Source of the DNA: Primorskyibacter flagellatus | GTDB taxonomy: Bacteria > Pseudomonadota > Alphaproteobacteria > Rhodobacterales > Rhodobacteraceae | Assembly (NCBI RefSeq): GCF_900176485.1 | Contig: NZ_FWYD01000008.1 | Span: forward strand, 56,482-120,481 | DNA: 64,000 nucleotides | Direction: 5' to 3' | In this document: positions 35,670-44,546 of the stretch, one piece after another | Position numbering within the stretch: the first letter of the stretch is position 1 | Layout: each line of letters begins with the position of its first letter | Notes under the pieces: generated by a model | What the model was told of the DNA's origin: nothing | Seen by the model: only the letters and a program-made list of their open reading frames with translations | The model's database searches: none | Made by a program: the position numbers and the translations under genes

Positions 35670-35783
35670 TTTGCGGTCTACCTTTGCGCGCCTCGGCATG
35701 TGTCAGAGCAAGACAGCAGTTTTCTGCGCCGCACCCCTGTGCCCGTTGGTGGTGTGTTGCACTATTATGCGGAAAGAGCAAAG

Positions 35784-35878
35784 GCCCCGGCTCGAGGCCG
35801 GGGCACGTGCCGCTGCGTGGCACAGAGCCGCGTATTGGTTTTACAACGCGGCAGACGCAACAACCTGTCGCGTCTGCC
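35784..35878 (-). other. Cluster of four hairpins downstream of the decayed metE-like gene
   Basis: Stems at 35850-35858/35870-35878 (9 bp), 35827-35833/35846-35852 (7 bp), 35807-35811/35819-35823 (5 bp) and 35784-35791/35797-35804 (8 bp, GC-rich) stand side by side. The first two share 3 bases and so may be mutually exclusive. On the minus strand the last is followed by CTTTGCTCTTT, a weak terminator tail. This could be a complex terminator or a 3'-derived small RNA. Confidence 0.45.
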
Positions 35879-35899
35879 GGTCGGTTTCGGAACTGGGCC

Positions 35900-36592
35900 T
35901 CAGACTCCGCCCCAGACCTCTTCGGCGACCTTCACGATCAGGTCCAGTTTGCGACGCTGATCATCGGGCGTGATCGAGTTGCCCTCCTCGGTGGAAGCAA
36001 ACCCGCATTGCGGAGCAATGCCCAACTGGTCGATATCGACATATTTCGAAGCCTCGTCGAACTTCGCCTTGAGATCGTCGAGTGTTTCCAGCTCACCGGT
36101 CTTGATGGTGACAAAACCCGGCATGACCCGCTTGGCACCCTTGGGCAGCAGCTTCAGCGGCTCCAGCCCGCCGGCGCGGTCGGTGTCATACTCCATAAAG
36201 TAGATGTCCACGTCATTCTTGTTGAAGATCACGAGCATCGGGTGGTCATCGGGAAAGCCGAGCTTGCCGGAGATCGTCGGGAAAATGGGCCGCAGTTTGA
36301 CACCCGCGAATTGCACACCCTCTTCGCGTTCGACCAGATCGAACCCGTCGAGCATTCCCATGAAATCATAATGCCAGAAGGACCGTCGCGCCTCGCCGTC
36401 GGTAACGGCTTTCAGGCCGACCTCTTCTTGCATCTAGATCAGCGCGGGGATCTCGGCATCTTCGACCGTTTTGAGACCAGCGGGCGACAGGCCGTCCCCT
36501 TCGGGGTGTTTCTTGCGAGCGGCCGTGATTGCCTGCGGACGCAGCAGGCTGCCCACATGGTCGGCGCGGAAGGGCGGTTTCAGAGTGCTCAT
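35900..36592 (-). pseudogene. MetE-like (cobalamin-independent methionine synthase family) methyltransferase, decayed
   Basis: Reading from ATG 36592, the first 52 codons match the family N-terminus (FRADHVGSLLRPQAITAARK, then VEDAEIPALI). A TAG at 36434-36436 then stops the frame, and the same frame resumes directly with MQEEVGLKAVTDGEARRSFW. Later the sequence jumps from ISGKLGFPDDHPML to NDVDIYFMEYDTDRAGG, so about 140 residues of the usual roughly 370 are missing. The C-terminus (QCGFASTEEGN, with the zinc-ligand Cys) is intact. Two independent lesions mean it is a true pseudogene. The gene follows the TPP enzyme by 23 bases. Confidence 0.85.
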
Positions 36593-36615
36593 TTTGATCC
36601 GCTTTGGCTGCCGTT

Positions 36616-38313
36616 TCAGGGAAGAATGCGGATGTTCAGCAGCGCAAGGCGGCGCTCTTCGCGGATCACCCGCAGGGCATCGTCGATGGCGGTGGCGACC
36701 TCGGCGGGGTCGGTGACGTCGCGCGTCCAGGCGCGGCTGGCCTGCGCGGTCAGGGTGAAATCCGGCACCGGCGACAGGCTGGTCAGCGGCATGGTGTTGG
36801 CGCGCGCGGCATGGCCGCCGGGATAGAGCTGCGACACCGATTGGCGCACCGCCCCCCATTCGGCGTTGTTCAGGATCACCACCAGAATCGGCAGCTCCAG
36901 AGCCTCGGCGATCTGGTGGCAGACGGTGGGATTGGCGAACATGTAACTGCCATCCCCCAGCGTCGCGACGCAGGTCCGGTCAGGCGCGGCCAATTGCGCG
37001 CCAAGCGCTGCCGGAAAGGACCACCCAAGCCCGCCGGAATGCGGTTCCTGAAACCAGTTCAGCCTTTCGCGGCAGGCCAGCGGGCCAAGCTGCGCGCCCA
37101 GTTCCGAAAAGACGCTGAAAGCCTGCCCGTGCCCGGCCAGAGCTTCGCCAAGGGCATGGCTGACCTGAGCCTTGGTGATGCCCTTGGCCGTGTCGCCCAA
37201 CGCGGCGGCACGCTCTGCCGCCAACCGCGTTGCAGACGCCTCGGCCAAGGCCACTCGGCGCGTTTCGGTGTCAGGATGGTCAGGTGCGGCATCCACTGCC
37301 TGCATCAAAGCGGGCAGGATCAGTGCCGTCTCGCCCTGAATGGTGACGTTCGACGGGAACATGCGGACAGGAAAGCGGTTGAAAATCGGATCTGGCCCGA
37401 TGTTGATGACCTTGGTGTCGTCGGCCAGCTTGTGTTTGTCCGGCCACCACGGCGCCAGCGAGTTTATCACAAGCACCACATCGGCCTCGGCCATCGCCGC
37501 ACCGGGGTCGGCGCCGATGTGACATGGATGATCGGTGGGCAGCGACAGATGCGTGGCCCACCAAGACGCGACCGCGATGCCGTGGCGCGCGACCCAATCC
37601 CCAAAGGCGTCAAACACCGCATCGGTGCCGACACCGCGCTGCGCGATGATCAACGGGTTTCGCGCATTGGCCAACAGGGCGGCGGCCTCGGCAATGGCGG
37701 CCGGATCGCCTGCCCCCAGCGACGGGCGGATCGTGGCGGGGGCGGACAGCGCATCTGCGTCCACTTCCTCGCACAGAACCTCACGCGGGAGGGACAGATA
37801 GACCGGCCCCTTGGGTGTCGAGTTGGCAATGGCAAAAGCACGATCCAGAAGACCCGAGATCTGTTCGGGGAAACGCAGTTCGTAGTCCCATTTGGCCGCC
37901 TCGCGCACCAGCGCCGTCTGGTCGCGCATCTCCTGCCCCCAGCCGATGGGGACGGTGCGGGCACCGAAACGGTCCGATTCCGTCACCGGAGTGCGGCCTG
38001 ACATCATCAGCACGGGGATATTCTCGCAGGCCGCGTTGATCGCCCCGATAGAGCCGTTGGCGAGCCCGACATTGGTGTGCATCATCACCGCCTGCGGGCG
38101 GCCCGAGACCAGGTAATAGCCATGTGCCATGCCCATCGCCGCGTGTTCATGCGGGATCACCACGGCTTGCGGCAGGTCTTCGCCCTGCGCCGCAGCCTCG
38201 GCCAGGCCTTCGATGATCGGCGGGAAATCCGTGCCGGAATTGGCGAACACATAATCCACCCCCAGCGCCTTCAACCGCGGGAAAATCGCGCCACCTGCTG
38301 TCATGCGGGCCAT
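36616..38313 (-). CDS. Thiamine-pyrophosphate-dependent enzyme (acetolactate synthase-like)
   Basis: This 565-residue enzyme has three domains. The N-terminal Pyr domain has the catalytic Glu in VIPHEHAAMGMAHGY, the middle domain lies at about residues 195-330, and the C-terminal TPP-binding motif GDGSYMFANPTVCHQ is followed by NN (VVILNNAEWG). The family decarboxylates or ligates 2-oxo acids. There is no ilvN-like regulatory subunit nearby, so it is probably a catabolic decarboxylase or lyase rather than acetolactate synthase. It starts 2 bases after the dctM stop, so it belongs to the TRAP operon and presumably acts on the imported acid. Confidence 0.88.
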   Translation of the reverse strand: MARMTAGGAIFPRLKALGVDYVFANSGTDFPPIIEGLAEAAAQGEDLPQAVVIPHEHAAMGMAHGYYLVSGRPQAVMMHTNVGLANGSIGAINAACENIPVLMMSGRTPVTESDRFGARTVPIGWGQEMRDQTALVREAAKWDYELRFPEQISGLLDRAFAIANSTPKGPVYLSLPREVLCEEVDADALSAPATIRPSLGAGDPAAIAEAAALLANARNPLIIAQRGVGTDAVFDAFGDWVARHGIAVASWWATHLSLPTDHPCHIGADPGAAMAEADVVLVINSLAPWWPDKHKLADDTKVINIGPDPIFNRFPVRMFPSNVTIQGETALILPALMQAVDAAPDHPDTETRRVALAEASATRLAAERAAALGDTAKGITKAQVSHALGEALAGHGQAFSVFSELGAQLGPLACRERLNWFQEPHSGGLGWSFPAALGAQLAAPDRTCVATLGDGSYMFANPTVCHQIAEALELPILVVILNNAEWGAVRQSVSQLYPGGHAARANTMPLTSLSPVPDFTLTAQASRAWTRDVTDPAEVATAIDDALRVIREERRLALLNIRILP

Positions 38314-38315
38314 GG

Positions 38316-39671
38316 TTATCCTCCGAGATAGGTTGGCAGCCAGAGCGTCAGCGCCGGGAAAGCCAACAGGATTGCGACGCGCACCAGCTCTGCCAGAAAG
38401 AAGGGCATCACGCCGGCGAACGTCTCGCGCATGGGCACGTCCTTGGCGATGGCGGATATGACAAAGACGTTCATGCCCACAGGGGGCGTGATCAGCCCCA
38501 ACTCCACCACAATCAACGCCAGGACCCCGAACCAGACCTTGAGATCCTCGGAGGTCATGCCAAAGCCCGCCTCCGCAGCCATGACGTAATCGCCGCCGTT
38601 GATTTCCACCAGCACGGGCCAGAAGAACGGAATGGCCAGAAGGATCATCGACAGGCTGTCCATCAGCATGCCCAGAAAGATCAAGGCCGCCAGAAGGATC
38701 ACCAGGATGGTCATCGGCGCGAGGCCGGAATTGGCCATCCATTCTGCCACCGCTTGCGGAACCCCGCCACGCGACATGAAGATCTTGAGCATCTCCGCGC
38801 CCAGCAGGATGAGGTAGATCATGCCGGTCGTCTGTGCGGTTTCCAGCAGCGCGTCGCGTGTTTCCTTCACCTTGATGAAACCGCGCGCGGCACCGTACAG
38901 CCAGACCAGCACACAGCCGACCGCCGCGGCAGGGGTGGGGTTGAAGAACCCGCCATAGATGCCGCCGATCACCAGACCGAAGACCAGCACGACCGGGATG
39001 ACATCAACCAACGACGAGATGAACTCTGCCCGGTCCGCCAATTCGCCCGCAGGCCCGGCATTAGGGTTGATGCGCACATAAATGGCGATGGTCACCAGAA
39101 ACAGCAGCACCGCGATAATGCCGGGGATCATCGCCGCCATGAACATGGTGACGATATTCGCCTCGACGATCACCGCATAGATGACCAGCACCACCGAGGG
39201 CGGGATCAGGATGCCCAGTACACCGCCTGCCGCCAGCGTTCCGGTGCCGAGCGCGTTGGAATAGTTGTAGCGTTTCAGCTCTGGCAGGGCGACCTGCCCC
39301 ATGGTGGACGCGGTGGCCAGCGACGAGCCGCAGACCGCGCCGAAGCCCGCACAGGCCGCGATGGCCGCCATCGCCACCCCGCCGCGCATCCAGCCCAGCC
39401 AGACAGAGGCGGCGCGGAACAACGCCCGGCTCAGCCCCGCCTTGGTCGAGAAGTTGCCCATCAACACGAACATCGGCACGACCGACAGATCGTAGATGGA
39501 GAACTGGCCATAAGCCAAGGTCTTGAGCTGCGAGAAAAAGATCGACGGGCCGTTCAGGATGGTCACGCCCACCCCGCCCACCAGAATCATCGAATAGGCG
39601 ATCGGCATGCGCAGGCCGATCAGCAGAACCAGCACGCCGAGGCCCAGAAACCCGATCATCAATGCATCCAT
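38316..39671 (-). CDS. TRAP transporter large permease (DctM family), second system
   Basis: This 451-residue permease starts MDALMIGFLGLGVLVLLIG and carries the DctM landmarks CAGFGAVCGSSLATASTMGQ, GVLGILIPPSVVLVIYAV and ELGLITPPVGMNVFVISA. It is clearly paralogous to the protein at 26194 but longer. A GGAGG within its last codons serves the next gene. It works with the DctQ and DctP proteins encoded upstream. Confidence 0.93.
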   Translation of the reverse strand: MDALMIGFLGLGVLVLLIGLRMPIAYSMILVGGVGVTILNGPSIFFSQLKTLAYGQFSIYDLSVVPMFVLMGNFSTKAGLSRALFRAASVWLGWMRGGVAMAAIAACAGFGAVCGSSLATASTMGQVALPELKRYNYSNALGTGTLAAGGVLGILIPPSVVLVIYAVIVEANIVTMFMAAMIPGIIAVLLFLVTIAIYVRINPNAGPAGELADRAEFISSLVDVIPVVLVFGLVIGGIYGGFFNPTPAAAVGCVLVWLYGAARGFIKVKETRDALLETAQTTGMIYLILLGAEMLKIFMSRGGVPQAVAEWMANSGLAPMTILVILLAALIFLGMLMDSLSMILLAIPFFWPVLVEINGGDYVMAAEAGFGMTSEDLKVWFGVLALIVVELGLITPPVGMNVFVISAIAKDVPMRETFAGVMPFFLAELVRVAILLAFPALTLWLPTYLGG

Positions 39672-39681
39672 GTCGCCGCCT

Positions 39682-40182
39682 TCAGAGTTGTCGCGCCGAA
39701 GCGGCGAGTGTCATGATCGAGGCCACCGCCAGAAGCGCCAGCGAAATGAGGATCGGGATGAAGGCCAGCCAATGCGGGAATTGCAGGATCGCCGTCGTGT
39801 ATTCGTAATTCTTCTGATCAAGCAACCCGGCATACATCCGCCACAGCAACAGCGCCGAGAACGCCAGCGCGACCACGGATGCCGCAAGCGAGAAAATCGC
39901 CAGCCAGAACGGGCTTGCCCCGCTGGTGAAGATGTCGGCGGTCACATTCGCGCCGGACAGTTGGCAATAGGGCAGAAAAGCAAAGGCGGCGACGCAGATG
40001 CCAACCTCTGTCATCTCGAAATCGCCGGGGAACGGCGTGCCGAACTGATTGCCGATCACCGACCATGTGTTCATCAGAACGACTGCCAGCAGGACAAGAC
40101 CGCCCAGCAGCGCCCAGCCCGTGATCAGACGCGAAACGAGGCCCGAAGGCCCCGTTCCCGACGCGAGGTGCATGTCAGCCAT
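39682..40182 (-). CDS. TRAP transporter small permease (DctQ family), second system
   Basis: This 166-residue protein with four hydrophobic segments (about residues 20-40, 58-75, 90-110, 137-158) has the DctQ midsection FEMTEVGICVAAFAFLPYCQ and LSGANVTADIFTSGA. The start may be at 40182 or the Met three codons later; neither has a strong ribosome-binding site. It lies 5 bases after dctP and 10 before dctM. Confidence 0.88.
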   Translation of the reverse strand: MADMHLASGTGPSGLVSRLITGWALLGGLVLLAVVLMNTWSVIGNQFGTPFPGDFEMTEVGICVAAFAFLPYCQLSGANVTADIFTSGASPFWLAIFSLAASVVALAFSALLLWRMYAGLLDQKNYEYTTAILQFPHWLAFIPILISLALLAVASIMTLAASARQL

Positions 40183-40187
40183 GCGGA

Positions 40188-41225
40188 TTACATCGCATTC
40201 TGCTTGGACAGGCTACGCGCCTTTTCCACCAGATCCGCGCCGTCGATGCCCTTGGAGGTAACATCATCGACCCATTTCTGAACGACCGGTTCAAGCTGCG
40301 ACATGAAGGCGTCGGTTTCTTCTTTGGTCAGCGTGACATGCTGCTTGCCGGCTTTCTCGGCCAGGCTGATGCCAAAGTCATCCGAGGCGCGCCAGTATTC
40401 GCCGACCTGTCCCCACCAGTCGCGGCCCGACGCGTCGCTGAACGCTTTCTTGATGTCGTCGGGCAAGCCATTCCAGCGTTCGCCATTCATCGACACCTGG
40501 AACGTGGTCGTGCCCAGACGGGTCTTTTCATGGCCTTCGATGAAATACTCGATCTGGTTCTGAAGCTTCAGCGGCGGAATGATTTCCCATGGCAGAAGCG
40601 TGCCGTCGATCACCTTCTTGGACAGCGCCGTCGGCACCTCCGGCACCGGTGTCGCCAGTGGAGAAGCGCCCAGCGCCTCGATCACCCACGCGCCGGTGCG
40701 GGTGGGGATGCGCATCTTCATCCCCTCCAGATCGGCCGGGCTGCGGACCTCTTTGTCGACCATCATCATCGCCTGCCCGGCATGGACATGCAGCCACATG
40801 ACCTCCAGACCCTTGTATTCCTCTTTCAGGTCATCCTCGAACATATCGTACATGGCCAGGTTGGTGGCCACGGGGTCATTCGTATAGACGCCCGGAAGTT
40901 CGAAAACCTCGGTGCGGGTGAACAGGCCCGGCGTGTAACCGTTGACCGTCCAGACCAGATCCACGACGCCGTCGCGGGCCTGCTGAACCAGCTCTGGCGG
41001 TTTGCCGCCAAGCGACATCGCGGGAAAGATCTCGATCTTCACCCGGCCGCCAGAGTTTTCCTCGACCTGTTTTATCCAAGGCTCCAGCATCTGGGTCTGC
41101 GCCGGGGCCTTGGCACCCAGAAAATGGTGCAGCTTGAACGTGTATTCCTGGGCAAGCGTGGCTGTTGTGCCCGCAAGACCGATTACCGTGGCCGCAATGG
41201 CCGTCGTCAGAAAATTCCGTCTCAT
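40188..41225 (-). CDS. TRAP transporter solute-binding protein (DctP family), second system
   Basis: This 345-residue periplasmic protein starts at ATG 41225 behind GGGAGGATA. The signal peptide ends near residue 25 (GLAGTTATLAQ). The DctP core includes TFKLHHFLGAKAPAQTQML, MSLGGKPPELVQQARDG, and MKMRIPTRTGAWVIEALGAS with the ligand-binding Arg. First gene of a dctP-dctQ-dctM-TPP enzyme operon, so its ligand is probably a carboxylate processed by the TPP enzyme. Confidence 0.92.
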   Translation of the reverse strand: MRRNFLTTAIAATVIGLAGTTATLAQEYTFKLHHFLGAKAPAQTQMLEPWIKQVEENSGGRVKIEIFPAMSLGGKPPELVQQARDGVVDLVWTVNGYTPGLFTRTEVFELPGVYTNDPVATNLAMYDMFEDDLKEEYKGLEVMWLHVHAGQAMMMVDKEVRSPADLEGMKMRIPTRTGAWVIEALGASPLATPVPEVPTALSKKVIDGTLLPWEIIPPLKLQNQIEYFIEGHEKTRLGTTTFQVSMNGERWNGLPDDIKKAFSDASGRDWWGQVGEYWRASDDFGISLAEKAGKQHVTLTKEETDAFMSQLEPVVQKWVDDVTSKGIDGADLVEKARSLSKQNAM

Positions 41226-41543
41226 GTTATCCTCCCTGATCATGAAATCCCTTGCGAAACCTTAGCCTCTACGGGTCAGTTGTCTACAGCGACCACTGAT
41301 TTGCACGTCAGCGAAACCGGCATACGGCACTCGGTACAAGCATAAAGCGCAAGCGCCGCGTTTGATTATCGCATAGAGAGCCTTTGATACCGGAACCGGC
41401 CATTCCTGACCGAATGCTCGCCCATGCCGATGTCGCGCCGTTATGCGCTTCAAGGCGATCACTGGTATCGCTAACATAGACGAATCGCGCAGCGACACTT
41501 GCACCGAGCGCGAAACCCTCGCGATCCACAAGGAGTTTTTTTG
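41226..41543. other. Divergent intergenic region, TRAP operon / GH13
   Basis: 318 bases with no supported gene. It should hold the promoters of the dctP operon and the glucosidase gene; no convincing promoter pair or operator could be assigned by eye. Confidence 0.5.
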
Positions 41544-43160
41544 ATGGCTGAATGGTGGCGTGGCGCAATTGTCTATCAGATCTATCCCCGTTCCTATCAG
41601 GATGCCACGGGGAACGGCATCGGAGATCTTCCCGGAATCACTTCGCGGCTGGATCACATCGCGGGGCTGGGCGCGGATGCAATCTGGCTTAGTCCGATCT
41701 TCACCTCGCCGATGAAGGATATGGGTTATGACGTGTCGGACTATACCGACATCGACCCGTTATTCGGCAGTCTTGCGGATTTCGATGCGCTGATAGACCG
41801 CGCGCATGAGCTTGGCCTGAAGGTCATCATCGATCAGGTCATCAGCCACACGTCGGACAAGCATGAATGGTTCGCCGAAAGCCGCGCCGACCGGACCAAC
41901 GCCAAGGCCGACTGGTATGTCTGGGCCGATCCGAACCCTGACGGCACCCCGCCCAACAACTGGCCCTCGGTTTTCGGCGGCCCGGCATGGGAATGGGAGC
42001 CGCGCCGCAGGCAATACTACCTCCACAACTTTCTGATCGAGCAGCCGGACCTGAACATGCACACGCCCGCCGTGCAGGACGCGCTGCTGGACACGATGCG
42101 CTTCTGGCTGGAGCGGGGCGTTGACGGCTTCCGCCTTGATACGGTGAACTACTATTTCCACGATCAGCAATTGCGCGACAACCCGCCCAATCCGGACGGG
42201 CATCAGGAAATGGCGACCGACACCTACGGGATGCAGCAGCATATCTATTCCAAGAACCGCCCCGAGAATATCGCCTTTCTCAAGCGCTTGCGCGCCCTGA
42301 CGGATGAATTCGACGCCCGCATGATGGTCGGAGAGGTCGGTGACGGCGGCCAGACAGCCATTGACATCATGGCCGATTACACGCGCGGCACCGACAGGCT
42401 GCATATGTGCTACAGCTTCGAAATGCTGGGCCCGACCTTCACCGCCGCGCATTTCCGCCGTACCATCGAAGGCTTCCAGAAAGGCGCGCCAGATGGCTGG
42501 CCGTCCTGGTCCTTTTCCAACCACGATGTGCCGCGCCATGTGACCCGCTGGGCCAAACACGCGCTGGATCACGATGCGCTGGCGCGTCAGATGGCGGCCT
42601 TGCTGTTCAGCTTCGAAGGCACCATCGGCATCTATCAGGGCGAGGAACTGGGCTTGCCGCAAGCAGAGCTGGAATACAGCGAGCTGACCGACCCGCCCGG
42701 CCTGCGTTTCTGGCCCGAAAACAAGGGTCGTGACGGCTGCCGGACGCCGATGGTCTGGGATGCAGAGGCCGCCAATGGCGGGTTCTCCACCGTCAAGCCA
42801 TGGCTGCCGGTCAAGGAACCGCATCAGTCTCGCGCGGTCAGTGCGCAAGAGGCACAGAACGACAGTGTGTTGCACGGCTACCGACAGTTCATCGCGTGGC
42901 GCAAGGCCAACCCTGCGCTGGCCTCGGGCAAGACGCGGTTCATCGATCTGCCCGAACCGATCCTTGCCTTCACACGAGAGGCCAATGGCCAGACGCTGAC
43001 CTGCATCTTCAACCTGTCGCCGAAACCGCAGAGGCTGGAGGTCGGCGCTGCTGAACTCGTCGGGCCCTCAACCGCCAAGCTTGACGGATCGTCGCTGAGC
43101 CTTCCGGCGAACGGACATGCCTGGCTGACCGGCGCGCCCGATCTGACGCTGAAGCCCTGA
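41544..43160 (+). CDS. GH13 alpha-glucosidase
   Basis: This 538-residue cytoplasmic alpha-amylase-family enzyme starts MAEWWRGAIVYQIYPRSYQD behind an AAGGAG site. The (beta/alpha)8 barrel carries VIIDQVISHTSDKHEWF (region I), GVDGFRLDTVNYY with nucleophile Asp199, MVGEVGD with acid/base Glu264, and FSNHDVPRH with Asp328. The architecture matches GH13 subfamily 23-type alpha-glucosidases and related oligo-1,6-glucosidases. No sugar transporter adjoins it, which is unusual for alphaproteobacterial aglA loci. Confidence 0.92.
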   Translation: MAEWWRGAIVYQIYPRSYQDATGNGIGDLPGITSRLDHIAGLGADAIWLSPIFTSPMKDMGYDVSDYTDIDPLFGSLADFDALIDRAHELGLKVIIDQVISHTSDKHEWFAESRADRTNAKADWYVWADPNPDGTPPNNWPSVFGGPAWEWEPRRRQYYLHNFLIEQPDLNMHTPAVQDALLDTMRFWLERGVDGFRLDTVNYYFHDQQLRDNPPNPDGHQEMATDTYGMQQHIYSKNRPENIAFLKRLRALTDEFDARMMVGEVGDGGQTAIDIMADYTRGTDRLHMCYSFEMLGPTFTAAHFRRTIEGFQKGAPDGWPSWSFSNHDVPRHVTRWAKHALDHDALARQMAALLFSFEGTIGIYQGEELGLPQAELEYSELTDPPGLRFWPENKGRDGCRTPMVWDAEAANGGFSTVKPWLPVKEPHQSRAVSAQEAQNDSVLHGYRQFIAWRKANPALASGKTRFIDLPEPILAFTREANGQTLTCIFNLSPKPQRLEVGAAELVGPSTAKLDGSSLSLPANGHAWLTGAPDLTLKP

Positions 43161-43331
43161 GCCCAAGTTCCCGTTTGCGTCGTTATCCCGACATCGCAGG
43201 ACGTGACTGGCGGATGTTGCTGAAAGGGCCTGTCGCCATCGGAACGCTTCGGGCACGGATCCGCTTGCGACCTGCACGAGATGCACCCATGCTGCACCGA
43301 CGCATTGCAATCCGCCCACCGGAGGCCCGTC

Positions 43332-43994
43332 ATGCCACAGACAATCACCATCGACGCGCTTTGCAAAAAACTGCGCGCGCAGCCCGGCACCGAAAGATAC
43401 CTGACTGCGATCGCGGGCGCGCCGGGATCAGGCAAGTCGACTCTGGCGGATAAGCTGGCAGAGGCGCTGAACGACGAGACGCCGGGAAGCGCGGCCGTTC
43501 TGCCGATGGATGGCTACCACTATGACGACACTGTTCTGAACGCTCGTGGCTGGCGTCCGCGAAAAGGCGCGCCGCACACGTTCGATGTGGCCGGGTTTGC
43601 GCATATGCTGTCGCGGATGCGGGCGAATTGCGATCCGGAAATCGCCGTTCCGGTCTTTGACCGCTCTATCGAGATCGCCCGCGCGGGTGCCCGGCTGATC
43701 CCGCAATCGGTGCGCCACGTCATCGTTGAGGGAAATTATCTTCTCCTGAACCAAGCGCCATGGGACGAGCTGGCCGCGCAGTTTGACCTGACCGTCTTTC
43801 TGGAGGTGCCCTTTGCAGAGCTGGAAAGACGGCTGGCAGAACGCTGGGGTGCGCTGCAAGGGGACGAGCTGATTACGAAAATGGAAGGCAATGATCTGCC
43901 CAATGCGCGGACAGTGATCCGCGAAAGCAGGCGCGCCGACCTGGTGGTGGAACATTTTGACGCGCAAGACCGTTCGCAATGTCCGTCTGGCTGA
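43332..43994 (+). CDS. P-loop nucleoside/sugar kinase-like protein (PRK/PanK-type fold)
   Basis: This 220-residue protein has Walker A IAGAPGSGKSTLADKLAE at about residues 26-43, followed by LPMDGYHYDDTVLNARGW, the uridine kinase/pantothenate kinase-like substrate loop. The segment VIVEGNYLLLNQAPWDEL and the lid region ERRLAERWGAL complete the pattern of the uridine-kinase/FrcK-like family found in rhizobial and roseobacter sugar loci. The phosphate acceptor is unknown. A GGAGG site sets the ATG at 43332. It follows the glucosidase gene by 171 bases. Confidence 0.82.
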   Translation: MPQTITIDALCKKLRAQPGTERYLTAIAGAPGSGKSTLADKLAEALNDETPGSAAVLPMDGYHYDDTVLNARGWRPRKGAPHTFDVAGFAHMLSRMRANCDPEIAVPVFDRSIEIARAGARLIPQSVRHVIVEGNYLLLNQAPWDELAAQFDLTVFLEVPFAELERRLAERWGALQGDELITKMEGNDLPNARTVIRESRRADLVVEHFDAQDRSQCPSG

Positions 43995-44106
43995 ATGCCC
44001 AATGACACGGCGTTCCGGCATCAATTGCGCGGTTTCAACTGCTTGACGCCGCATCCGTTGGCGTGTTGCATTGCGGATGGACAGGAAGGTGGGTGAAAGG
44101 GACAGA

Positions 44107-44349
44107 ATGCCGATCGCGTTCTTGGGACTTGGCGTCGTGGGGGGATCAACGGCCGCCAGCATGGTAGCGCATTTGCGACCGGCTTCAAATTGTCGCTGTT
44201 GCGCAAGGAGGTGGACATCACCTGCGCGTTAGCCGCAGAAAAGGGTCTTGCGCCAAAGGTGTCGTTGCTGAACAAGCGTATGGGACGCGGCGCGGAAACG
44301 GCGCTTGGGCCACAAGAGCGGGTAACCGCTATGGTTCGCCACACCTAGG
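44107..44349 (+). pseudogene. Remnant of a 3-hydroxyisobutyrate dehydrogenase-family gene
   Basis: The first frame reads MPIAFLGLGVVGGSTAASMV, the start of an NAD-binding dehydrogenase, then ends at 44230. The next frame over continues FKLSLLRKEVDITCALAAEKG and ends AETALGPQERVTAMVRH, like the C-terminal helix of the same family. About 200 central residues are missing. The remainder of 43995-44546 has no supported gene. Confidence 0.65.
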
Positions 44350-44546
44350 CCAAAAGCGCCCGAGATGCGGCGACGCTGGCACAGAACACATAGAGGGGCG
44401 CGCAGCGGACCTCGACCCAGACCGGGCAGCAGAGGTTGCCATGAAATTTCCCGGAAACATCCGGGCCAGAATCGAACCGGCCGCGGTATGAAAGCGGGCA
44501 GGTAAGCTTCGGGAAAGACGAAACGACGACTGAAAGGACAGGCTGA

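Noticed and set aside
36434..36436. In-frame TAG in a methyltransferase gene as possible pyrrolysine
   Set aside because: The family is MetE-like rather than MtmB/MttB, the gene also has a large internal deletion, and no pyl genes are nearby.
44350..44546. Short frames before mrpA
   Set aside because: No start signal or family similarity; it appears to be non-coding leader sequence.
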